NCBI GenBank assembly: GCA_036702865.1
Contig: DATNQD010000059.1
Coordinates: forward strand, 124,001 to 188,000
Length of the DNA stretch: 64,000 bases
Reading direction: 5' to 3'
Source of the DNA: Trichocoleus sp.
GTDB taxonomy: Bacteria > Cyanobacteriota > Cyanobacteriia > Elainellales > Elainellaceae
Under the pieces are notes generated by a model. It did not search any database. It saw nothing but the letters and a program-made list of their open reading frames with translations, and was not told where the DNA came from. Position 1 is the first letter of the stretch. Every line of letters begins with the position of its first letter. The position numbers and the translations under genes were made by a program. Below, piece by piece: positions 54,007 to 61,483 of the stretch.

Positions 54007-54690
54007 ATGGTGATTGCAATTGATACCCCAAACCCTATAAAACGCAAATTTCCGAAAAAGCACAATCATTATGGGTTTCGTGACTTCTTCCACTTTGATG
54101 CTGATAAGGGCAACATCATCGACTGGAATGACAGCCTCAACATTCTTACAACTGAAGACTTTATCATTGGTTTGGTTGAAGGGTTAGAGGAAGAAGTAGG
54201 GGATGCATCTGCTGCCACAATGTATACGATCGGCTGCGAATGGGGTCAAAAAGACGCTTTCTTCTTTGAGAAGTGGTTTGAGAAAGAGTTCGATCGCGGT
54301 GTTCGCCAAACCAATCTCTTGTTTCTGCTCGAAACCTGGTGGTGGCCCTTCACCTCTCAAGGTTGGGGACGCTGGGAAGTCGATATGGGCGATCGAAAGC
54401 AGGGCTTTATGTTTATCAACATTTTTGATTCTGCGGTTGCCCGAACGCTTGGCGATGTCGGCAAACCTGTTTGTTTTCTTTATGCTGGGCTGTTCGCTGG
54501 ATTCTTTACAGAACTCGTGAAGAAACAGCTTAGCTGCATTGAAATTCAGTGCTACTCCATGGGTGAAACCTACTGTAAATTCTTACTGGGTGGGCAAGAC
54601 CGCATCGACGCGGCTTCCTTTTGGCTCAATGAGGGTGCAACGGCAAAGGATATTGAAAAGCGCTTGCGTTCTGGGGAGATGCTGCGATGA
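54007..54690 (+). CDS. V4R-domain protein (copy 1)
   Basis: The ATG at 54007 gives 227 residues; upstream frame continuation lacks similarity. The 4-vinyl-reductase (V4R) type domain covers most of the protein: EDFIIGLVEGLEEEVGDASAATMYTIGCEWG, VCFLYAGLFAGFFTELVKKQLSCIEIQCYSMGETYCKFLLGG with the conserved Cys pattern of the family. It is rich in Trp (ETWWWPFTSQGWGRWE), unusual for a small soluble protein. V4R domains occur in BchJ and in ligand-binding regulators. Its stop overlaps the next start (ATGA). Confidence 0.85.
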   Translation: MVIAIDTPNPIKRKFPKKHNHYGFRDFFHFDADKGNIIDWNDSLNILTTEDFIIGLVEGLEEEVGDASAATMYTIGCEWGQKDAFFFEKWFEKEFDRGVRQTNLLFLLETWWWPFTSQGWGRWEVDMGDRKQGFMFINIFDSAVARTLGDVGKPVCFLYAGLFAGFFTELVKKQLSCIEIQCYSMGETYCKFLLGGQDRIDAASFWLNEGATAKDIEKRLRSGEMLR

Positions 54691-54998
54691 CTGCTGTTTT
54701 AATGCATACCAATGGCTCCAGTGCCCAGGCTCCTAAAACCTGGATGACCGACTCTGTTCAAGACTTTTTCACTGCCTTTAACTGGGAAGATCACTCGCCT
54801 GAAGTGCAGGAACTCAAACGGTCTAGCCTGGAAGCGATCGACAACAAACCGTTTTGGCTCACCCTATCAGTCAGTCAATTCCTCAGCACGATCGATTGGG
54901 ACGGTAGCACGATTGCCGCAACTCCAAATCTAGAAACACCGCCTCAAGCAACTGGAGCAGATTCGCTCACGCTTGACGACTTCTCAGATCTGTTCTAG
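54687..54998 (+). CDS. Small protein with repeated F-W motif and acidic tail
   Basis: 103 residues, translationally coupled to the V4R gene by ATGA overlap. Two similar segments, VQDFFTAFNWE (24-34) and VSQFLSTIDWD (62-72), are joined by a polar helix, and the protein ends with SLTLDDFSDLF, a Phe-rich acidic tail. The pattern looks like a short linear binding module for a neighbour in the cluster. No family is recognised. Confidence 0.75.
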   Translation: MTAVLMHTNGSSAQAPKTWMTDSVQDFFTAFNWEDHSPEVQELKRSSLEAIDNKPFWLTLSVSQFLSTIDWDGSTIAATPNLETPPQATGADSLTLDDFSDLF

Positions 54999-55034
54999 GT
55001 TTCCAACCCCCAATCCCTAACCCCCTTCATCACT

Positions 55035-55529
55035 ATGCACCCACAAATTGACTCTATTTTTGACGATGCGGAAAACCGCTATCTCAAACCTGAAGAACTC
55101 AAGCTTGTCAGCCAATATGTTGAGTCTTTGCCAGAGCGGTTAGAAGCTTATCGCAGGCTGCGTGACCAGGAAGTTGAGATTATGCAGTGGGCAGCCGACC
55201 AGCTTCAAGCGGCAATGCCTCAAGAGAAACCTGAAATGCTAGAACGCAGTATTAAAAATGCGCTGCTAATGCTCCGTTACTGTGCAATGGGGATGTTGCT
55301 CAATGATGACAGCCTTGTCAAGGAACGCTACGTTGCTTGGATTCACGACATGAATCAGGTCTACAACACGAGCGCGATCGACAGTACCCTCAGTCAATAC
55401 CTTAACCAGCGGCTTAATCAGGTTTTGGGAGCGAAAGCTATGAGTTTGCTCCGACCGATGATTGCGCTTGCTCAAGGTGAACTGGCTCAACCCGAATCGA
55501 TGAATGGCATGGCAACGATCGGTTGGTAG
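55035..55529 (+). CDS. Phycobilisome-like globin protein without bilin Cys (copy 2)
   Basis: 164 residues. The helix pair IKNALLMLRYCAMGMLLNDDSLVKERYV matches the phycobiliprotein LRYxTYA...GD core; the position of the bilin Cys is Ser72. The N-terminal helix (IFDDAENRYLKPEELKLVSQYVESLPERLEAYRRL) matches the phycobiliprotein helix X region. It is probably a paralog of copy 1, diverged in its C-terminal helix. It lies 36 bases downstream of the small repeat protein. Confidence 0.8.
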   Translation: MHPQIDSIFDDAENRYLKPEELKLVSQYVESLPERLEAYRRLRDQEVEIMQWAADQLQAAMPQEKPEMLERSIKNALLMLRYCAMGMLLNDDSLVKERYVAWIHDMNQVYNTSAIDSTLSQYLNQRLNQVLGAKAMSLLRPMIALAQGELAQPESMNGMATIGW

Positions 55530-55595
55530 TATCCTCCGCTTCAGACAAACCATCCCTCATTACTTCATCCCTCATCCTTCAATCATTTCTGTCCT

Positions 55596-56249
55596 ATGAT
55601 TTCCGTTGCAGATTTACTCATTAATAATCGGATTCCGGGCAATTATTTCACTCCCGATGTCTATGTACGGGGCGATCTGGAGATGGGTTTACTGGAAAAC
55701 CGCCAGGGCGATCGTCTCCTTGCATTACCCGAAACGCTGGTTCAAGCAATCTATTCTGGTCTAGAAAAAGAAACTGGACAGGCTGCGCGTCTAGTCTTGT
55801 TTAACTGCGGTCGCTGGTGGGGCAAGAGCTTTTATACTCGCTTCTGTGAGCAGTTGACTGACTACTATGAAACGCCCCCAGCAAGCATGGCGATGATTGA
55901 ATTTCTTAAGTGCTTGCAGCAGTGCTGGATTACACATGGCTGGGGCAAGCTCGAACTTGATCAGACCTATCAAAATCGTGGCTTTTTAGTCGTGAAGGTT
56001 TGGAATTCACCCTTTGCCAAGCTCGCACCCCGACTTAAGCAGCCTGCTTGTTTTCTGGAGGCTGGGGTTCTCTCTGCTTTTTTCAGCCAATTGACAGGAA
56101 GAGAATTACACTGTATTCAGACAACTTGTGAATCGATGGGAGCCGACTGCAATCGGTTTGTGTTGGGCTTGCCTAAGCGGATCGAGCCTGCTGAAACAAT
56201 GGTGACAAACCTCGAACACGATTCCATCATGCAGCAACTTTGCAAGTAA
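55596..56249 (+). CDS. V4R-domain protein (copy 2)
   Basis: 217 residues. V4R-type domain: VQAIYSGLEKETGQAARLVLFNCGRWWG, then FLEAGVLSAFFSQLTGRELHCIQTTCESMGADCNRFVLGLP with the conserved terminal Cys residues. N-terminal ISVADLLINNRIPGNYFTPDVYVRGDLEMGLLENR precedes the domain. It is clearly related to copy 1 but differs in the N-terminus and lacks the WWW segment. It lies 161 bases upstream of the kinase gene. Confidence 0.85.
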   Translation: MISVADLLINNRIPGNYFTPDVYVRGDLEMGLLENRQGDRLLALPETLVQAIYSGLEKETGQAARLVLFNCGRWWGKSFYTRFCEQLTDYYETPPASMAMIEFLKCLQQCWITHGWGKLELDQTYQNRGFLVVKVWNSPFAKLAPRLKQPACFLEAGVLSAFFSQLTGRELHCIQTTCESMGADCNRFVLGLPKRIEPAETMVTNLEHDSIMQQLCK

Positions 56250-56410
56250 GCTTTCTGCTTCAAGAGTGAGTCAACTTGTTGTCAGTTGAAGACAACCAGG
56301 ACGAATCTCGTCATGTTTTTGCTGCTTATGGACTGTCGATTCATCCCAGGCAACTGGCAGATTATCCCTAATAATTTGCAGTTGTTCAGCGTAGCGATGG
56401 CAAAGACACC

Positions 56411-58318
56411 GTGGTAAGCCAACTGGGAAGTGAACAAAAACGTTCTAAGTATCGTCTCCTGGGTCTGGTTGGGCAGGGGCAGTTTGGGCGGGTCTATTGT
56501 GCTGCTCAGCGGCAGACTGGACGGCTCGTTGCCTTGAAAGACCTCGATCGCCAACGCTTTCCAACCCATAAATTCCTCAGGGAGTTACGCTTTCTTCTCA
56601 GGCTGCAACATCCCAATATCGTTACGTTTCAGTCTATTGAGCATACTGCAACTGGGCGATATTTGGTCATGGACTATTGCGAAGGAGGAACGCTGCGTAG
56701 TCTCATGCCAGAAGATGGTGGCTTGAACCTGCCGCAAAGTCTGAAGCTGGTTGCCGATATTCTAATGGGGTTGGATCATGCTCATCAACGCGATATCGTT
56801 CATTGTGATATTAAGCCGGAGAATATCCTCCTTAGCGTAACCGCTACAAGCTGGACGGCTCGCATTTCTGATTTTGGGATCGCGCGGCTCAGCCAGGAAA
56901 TGTCTGACGAGGATATGGGGAATACAGGTTCGCCTGCATATATGGCACCAGAACGGTTCTACGGGCAGTATTCTCCTACTTCCGATCTTTACTCCGTGGG
57001 AATTCTGCTCTACGAATTGCTGGCTGGATATCGCCCTTTCTCTGGTACGCCAGCAGAGCTAATGTCTGCTCATTTGAATCGTCCGGTTAAGTTTCCGGAG
57101 ACAATCCCAGAACTCTGGCGACCCTTGATTAGTACGGCTTTACAAAAGCTATCGGCCAGACGGTTTCGATCGGCGAAAGAAATGCTTGCAGCGCTGTTAG
57201 CAGTTGCAGCGACAGAAGGATCTGCTTCTTGGCTCGATCCACGAACGGTTCATCTCCCCTTACTGCGGTCTGCAATGATACCTTGCTCCACTGCATTCAA
57301 GTCTCAGCAGCAAGAAGTTCTCCGTTATCCTCTCTCTCAATTGGCTGTCGCCACTCAAGCGCAAGAAACTTACTGCTATCGGGCAGAGCGTCAAGAAGTC
57401 ACATTTCAGGTCTATCCGACTGCTGCCTTACATGATCACCCTTTCCCTTCAGAGATCTGGCATACTGCTGCACTAAAGTCGCCTATTCGAGAACTGTTGC
57501 CCCGTCCCCAAGGCTGTTTTGTGCTGACAGATCAATCTCTGCATCTGCTCCCTATCGGAATGGAGTCTGACCCTAACCTGACCCTTCAGCGAATCTTGGT
57601 ACTGGAGCCAGAGAGCCTTGTCGCAATTGAAGCCAAGGGACGTTGGATGGCATCGCTCACTCCAACCGATAAGAAGGACGAAAGCTTATTAACGTTCCAG
57701 CGTCTCCTCAGTTGCAACACTCAAATCACAATCGCTTCCCATCCGCTTAATCTGTCTCTAAAATGGCGATCGCCTCAAACTCCAGCCCTATATGCACTGG
57801 ATGCTCACCATGTTGCTGTATTGATCGATCGATTAGATCAGCTGCCGGATGGTTTAAATGAGCCAACTTTGAGCCGCAATAAAAAATCAAGTACTGGAAC
57901 ACTTATCGAAATTTTATGTCGGCGAGGTAAGCGGATCGGTTCATTGATTCTGCCGCTCCACCTTGGCAAAACCATCCTTACCTCAATTCCTTATCGGCTG
58001 TTAGCAGTCGATCGAGAAAACCCTTATTGTGTTTTGCTTATTGATCTCAAGCCCTATCGTCTTCTCCGGCTTGGTATCGAAATTGTCCCGACTTTGCTCG
58101 CTGTCTCCTCATGGGGATATCTTTTAGCCAGTGAGCAAGGAGAAATTGTTTTACTGGATCAAATAGGGCAGAAAGTAGGCTGTATTACTGGTCTAGGTCG
58201 TATTACGGCAATGGCGCCACTCAATCAGCATCAAATTGCTGTTGCAACCTGGGATGGCACAACAGGCAACTTGTACACTATTGACTTGCGAGAAGCGGGC
58301 GTAGACCTGCTGTTTTAA
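56411..58318 (+). CDS. Ser/Thr protein kinase with C-terminal propeller-like region (SpkG-like)
   Basis: 635 residues from a GTG. Kinase domain about 14-265: glycine loop GQGQFG (21-26), Lys43, HCDIKPEN with Asp133 (HRD replaced by HCD), DFG (154-156), APE (179-181). The C-terminal ~350 residues lack a transmembrane segment and contain repeated beta-rich blocks (SPIRELLPRPQGCFVLTD, LAVSSWGYLLASEQGEIVLLD, TAMAPLNQHQIAVATWDG), as in a WD/propeller-like fold. In Synechocystis the kinase SpkG (slr0152) closes the corresponding cluster; I infer the same role here. The HCD form suggests a weaker catalytic loop than HRD but is tolerated in some kinases. Confidence 0.85.
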   Translation: MVSQLGSEQKRSKYRLLGLVGQGQFGRVYCAAQRQTGRLVALKDLDRQRFPTHKFLRELRFLLRLQHPNIVTFQSIEHTATGRYLVMDYCEGGTLRSLMPEDGGLNLPQSLKLVADILMGLDHAHQRDIVHCDIKPENILLSVTATSWTARISDFGIARLSQEMSDEDMGNTGSPAYMAPERFYGQYSPTSDLYSVGILLYELLAGYRPFSGTPAELMSAHLNRPVKFPETIPELWRPLISTALQKLSARRFRSAKEMLAALLAVAATEGSASWLDPRTVHLPLLRSAMIPCSTAFKSQQQEVLRYPLSQLAVATQAQETYCYRAERQEVTFQVYPTAALHDHPFPSEIWHTAALKSPIRELLPRPQGCFVLTDQSLHLLPIGMESDPNLTLQRILVLEPESLVAIEAKGRWMASLTPTDKKDESLLTFQRLLSCNTQITIASHPLNLSLKWRSPQTPALYALDAHHVAVLIDRLDQLPDGLNEPTLSRNKKSSTGTLIEILCRRGKRIGSLILPLHLGKTILTSIPYRLLAVDRENPYCVLLIDLKPYRLLRLGIEIVPTLLAVSSWGYLLASEQGEIVLLDQIGQKVGCITGLGRITAMAPLNQHQIAVATWDGTTGNLYTIDLREAGVDLLF

Positions 58319-58387
58319 GCCTGACTGCGCCCCTTGCCTCAGCCTTGAGGGTTACTAAACAAATCAAAAAGCAAAGCACCTTCTAGC

Positions 58388-58753
58388 TCAGGCAGAAGCA
58401 GAGTAAGAATGGCAGGGAAGGATATGGAGCAGGGTCGATCGCAGATCAGTGGCAGCAGTGTGAAGATCATCTCTGTTGCGAAAGCGTTCTAGCCGACAGA
58501 GAATAGTTTCCTGGTTAAACAAAAAGACGGTGGGTAGGGTCTTCAGTTTGTAAGCGTTTGATAACTTTAAATTCTCGTCAGCATTGATGCTTACAAGCTT
58601 GATCTGATCGCTCCACTCCGTTTGGATCTCAACGAGGAGGGGATCAATCATCCGACAGATCCCACACCAGGGTGCCCAAAAGTTCACCAGGACGGGAGTT
58701 GTAGAGCTTAAAACTTCTTGATTAAATGTGAATTGATTAACGGCTAACACCAT
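58388..58753 (-). CDS. Thioredoxin-fold protein with CGIC active site
   Basis: The ATG at 58751-58753 gives 121 residues; a GTG three codons upstream is possible. Active site WAPWCGIC (Cys30 and Cys33) instead of the classical CGPC, with NFWAPWC and LKTLPTVFLFN (cis-Pro in TLPT) of the thioredoxin fold. The CGIC pair probably shifts the redox potential. It is 45 bases downstream of the Z-ISO-like gene on the same strand; a link to isomerase redox state is possible but inferred. Confidence 0.88.
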   Translation of the reverse strand: MVLAVNQFTFNQEVLSSTTPVLVNFWAPWCGICRMIDPLLVEIQTEWSDQIKLVSINADENLKLSNAYKLKTLPTVFLFNQETILCRLERFRNRDDLHTAATDLRSTLLHILPCHSYSASA

Positions 58754-58798
58754 TTTGCCCACTGCCTCTATTGTGTTCGATGAGCCTTTGGGATCATG

Positions 58799-59512
58799 CT
58801 ACCAGCGTACGTTACCTGTTGCGCTGATCAATAGTGGGTGAATTACCCAAAAAATGACGATAAACCCGACAACCCCCAAGTAGGCAGGTTTAAAGAACTC
58901 CTTAAAAACGAGCGTTTGTCGTCCTTGGAGAATTGCCAGGAACGGGATAACCGAAGTTCGTTCCTTGACGACTGTAAACGCTTCTCCATAACGAGCCTGC
59001 AAACGTCGATCGCCATGCCATACCGCGAACAAGTGATGCAGGATCAAGCCTAAAGAGGTAACGACCATAAAACTTGTGCCCAACCACAAGAGGTGAGCAA
59101 TGCACCAAATGACCTGCCCAACCATTTGGGGATGGCGAGTAATGCGAATGATGCCCGTTTCATAGAGATGAACTTGCGGCTTCTGGATGGCTGCGATCTC
59201 CAGCAGGTTAAACGTTGCAGGATAAAGGAACAAAAAGGAAATGGCAGAGAGACTCCAGATGAGCGATTCGATCCCGGGAACACCCTGAAGATGCCAAAGC
59301 TGAAGTCCGTCGTAGCGGTGATTGATAAAATAAATAATTAAAACGGCAGCATAAGGCAGGCTTGCTAGGGCGAACACCACCCGATAAAGTCTTGCCCCAA
59401 TTCGCTTCTCACCCCAAGGACGCAAGGCTGCAAGCCCGCTGTGTACCACTGCAAATCCAAGCAGGAGCCCAAGAATTATAAAATGACTCGCTGTGAGCCA
59501 AGCATCCCCCAT
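58799..59512 (-). CDS. 15-cis-zeta-carotene isomerase-like protein (Z-ISO, NnrU family)
   Basis: 237 residues from the ATG at 59512, which has GAGG about ten bases upstream; the ATG three codons earlier has GAGG too close. About six membrane segments. Close match to plant Z-ISO: VHSGLAALRPWGEKRIG, IYFINHRYDGLQLWHLQGVPGIE, LYPATFNLLEIAAIQKPQVHLYETGIIRITRHPQMVGQ and LILHHLFAVWHGDRRLQARYGEAF. Plant Z-ISO is a heme protein with His ligands; His in VVHSGL and in HHLF are candidates here. It would isomerise the 15-cis bond of zeta-carotene, between phytoene desaturation steps. Confidence 0.9.
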   Translation of the reverse strand: MGDAWLTASHFIILGLLLGFAVVHSGLAALRPWGEKRIGARLYRVVFALASLPYAAVLIIYFINHRYDGLQLWHLQGVPGIESLIWSLSAISFLFLYPATFNLLEIAAIQKPQVHLYETGIIRITRHPQMVGQVIWCIAHLLWLGTSFMVVTSLGLILHHLFAVWHGDRRLQARYGEAFTVVKERTSVIPFLAILQGRQTLVFKEFFKPAYLGVVGFIVIFWVIHPLLISATGNVRW

Positions 59513-59676
59513 CACTTGCATACCTCATTGATCGTTTTTACTACCCCAAATATGGACTGTAGACGGATCGGGTGCTGGCTGTAAAGCTGAATTGTCTGCT
59601 CCAGGGGTTGCGGTTTTACCGCTTCTAATAGTACGATCATAAACTGTGTCAAATTCAGACAAACTGAAGGCAAGCT

Positions 59677-59874
59677 ATGCCCAAACTCAAGAGTCGGAAA
59701 GCTGCCGCCAAGCGTTTTCAGAAAACGGGCAGCGGGAAAATTATGCGCCGTAAGGCTTTCAAAAACCACCTGCTTCAGCATAAAAGTGCAACCCGGAAGC
59801 GTCGCATTAGCGGACTTGGACTCGTTAACGAGGGGGATGCTGAAAACGTACAGCTGATGCTTCCCTACATGTAG
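59677..59874 (+). CDS. rpmI: 50S ribosomal protein L35
   Basis: 65 residues, complete: [41 protein letters not shown]. Basic, as expected for an rRNA-binding protein. First gene of the L35-L20 pair; no infC is upstream in the window. A GGTTTTACC palindrome and AT-rich DNA lie within 65 bases upstream and may hold the promoter. Confidence 0.97.
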   Translation: MPKLKSRKAAAKRFQKTGSGKIMRRKAFKNHLLQHKSATRKRRISGLGLVNEGDAENVQLMLPYM

Positions 59875-59890
59875 GGGGTATTGGTGCGTT

Positions 59891-59931
59891 AGGTTAAGGA
59901 TCACTGAAATTGTTCGATGATCCTTTAACCT
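59891..59931 (+). other. Stem-loop between rpmI and rplT
   Basis: AGGTTAAGGATCA (59891-59903) pairs with TGATCCTTTAACCT (59918-59931), 13 base pairs with one bulged T and a 14-base loop. No T-run follows. Location in the L35-L20 transcript fits an L20 autoregulatory site or RNA-processing signal; unproven here. Confidence 0.6.
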
Positions 59932-59986
59932 GAAATTTCAAAGCCATTGAACTCAATATTCCATTTGAACTGTAGGAAAACTTAGT

Positions 59987-60337
59987 ATGACACGGGTTAA
60001 ACGCGGCAATGTTGCTCGTAAACGCCGCAAAAAGATTCTAAAGCTGGCTAAAGGCTTTCGGGGTAGCCACTCTCGGTTATTCCGTACAGCCAACCAGCAG
60101 GTGATGAAGGCACTCCGCAATGCCTACCGCGATCGTCGCAAGCGCAAGCGTGATTTTCGTCGCCTTTGGATTGTGCGGATCAATGCAGCAGCTCGTCAGC
60201 ATGGAGTGAGCTACAGCAAGTTGATGGGTGCTCTGAAGAGAGCTGAAATTCAAATCAACCGGAAAATGCTGGCACAAATGGCAATTCTCGATCCAACCGG
60301 ATTTGGTAAAGTCGTTGAGCTGGCAAACCGAGCGTAA
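59987..60337 (+). CDS. rplT: 50S ribosomal protein L20
   Basis: 116 residues, complete: [56 protein letters not shown], and [22 protein letters not shown]20 binds 23S rRNA early in 50S assembly and in other bacteria represses its own operon. It follows rpmI by 112 bases with the stem-loop in between. Confidence 0.97.
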   Translation: MTRVKRGNVARKRRKKILKLAKGFRGSHSRLFRTANQQVMKALRNAYRDRRKRKRDFRRLWIVRINAAARQHGVSYSKLMGALKRAEIQINRKMLAQMAILDPTGFGKVVELANRA

Positions 60338-60412
60338 AATCTGTCTGATCGATCGCTGTCTAATTCCCAAGCCAATGATCCTGAACAGATCTTCTTAAGC
60401 CTGAGCAAGTGA

Positions 60413-61297
60413 TTGCTGAGGCAATATTTCTTTTCAGTGGAAATTTTTGTGTGGCGACAACTGGCGAAGATATTCAAGCATCGAATTCTAAGGCTTGCAT
60501 TCTGTTTTAGTCTTTTGGCGACGCTTTGGACAGCGATCCGGGTAGATGCGGTAGAGCTTTCAGGGATCAGGCAACGGGGCTATTTGGTGGTGGGTGTTAA
60601 AGATAATTTACGTCCACTGGGCTTTAAAAATGCTGCGGGTCAGCTAGAAGGGTTAGAAATTGATCTGGCTCACTGGTTAGCTCAATCCTTGTTAGGGGAC
60701 TCAGAGGCAGTTCAGTTTCAGCCTGTGGCAAACCGCGATCGATTGAATGCTTTACTAGAAGGCAAAGTTGATCTCGTCATTGCTCACTTAGGGCTAACAG
60801 AATCTCGCGCTCGTCTCGTTGATTTCAGTGATCCTTACTTTATCGACGGTACTGCTTTCATCACTGATAACAAAGAGATTCAAGCAATTCAGCAGCTACA
60901 AGGACAGCAAATTGCAGTTCTAAATGGCTCAGATACGATCGCCACTGTTCGATCGCTTATCCCTTCGGTGCAACTGGTGGGAGCTGATTCGTATGAGCAA
61001 GCAAAGACAGCCATTGAGCAGGGTAGGGTGACTGCATTTGCTGCTGACTTAACGGTTTTAACAGGTTGGGTGCAGGAATATCCTCAATATCATTTATTAC
61101 CAACTTTGCTTTCGGCTGAAGCGCTTGCTGTGGCGATGCCTAAAGGATTGCAGTTTGCTGAGCTGCGCCAACAGGTGAACCAATCGATCGCCCAATGGCA
61201 GGCGACAGGAAGGTTAAGAGGGCGAGTTCTTTACTGGAGCTTACCTGCTGATGGTGTCCCATCGCTTCATACAAGCCAGACAACCAGGATGCCGTAA
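60413..61297 (+). CDS. Extracellular solute-binding protein, family 3 (amino-acid type)
   Basis: 294 residues from a TTG; GTG at 60437 is an alternative and no ATG is available. Signal-like hydrophobic N-terminus (LRLAFCFSLLATLWTAI) precedes the domain: GIRQRGYLVVGVKDNLRPLGFKNAAGQLEGLEIDLAHWLAQ, VDLVIAHLGLTESRARLVDFSDPYF, and QQIAVLNGSDTIATVRSLIP, all of the SBP_bac_3 fold that binds polar amino acids. No ABC permease is adjacent. The next gene is a LysR regulator that could control it. Confidence 0.88.
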   Translation: MLRQYFFSVEIFVWRQLAKIFKHRILRLAFCFSLLATLWTAIRVDAVELSGIRQRGYLVVGVKDNLRPLGFKNAAGQLEGLEIDLAHWLAQSLLGDSEAVQFQPVANRDRLNALLEGKVDLVIAHLGLTESRARLVDFSDPYFIDGTAFITDNKEIQAIQQLQGQQIAVLNGSDTIATVRSLIPSVQLVGADSYEQAKTAIEQGRVTAFAADLTVLTGWVQEYPQYHLLPTLLSAEALAVAMPKGLQFAELRQQVNQSIAQWQATGRLRGRVLYWSLPADGVPSLHTSQTTRMP

Positions 61298-61303
61298 TTG
61301 CTC

Positions 61304-61355
61304 TGTTTGCTCAGGACAGTTGTCTATGGCTATCAACTCATGCTTGGAGCAAACA
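61304..61355 (+). terminator. Terminator-like stem after the solute-binding protein gene
   Basis: Outer arms TGTTTGCTC (61304-61312) and GAGCAAACA (61347-61355) pair perfectly, with an inner AGTTG / CAACT pair (61318-61322 and 61334-61338). The lack of a T-run makes intrinsic termination uncertain. Confidence 0.45.
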
Positions 61356-61483
61356 AGGAACGGCTCTCCTCCTTAAACCGTAATTTGCTATACCAAGCAG
61401 TACCCCCAATTCTCGTAACGTAGCGATACTGGAGTTGGGAAAGATTAGATTTTCTGCCTCCTTGTCCTGTAGGCTCAAGCATT

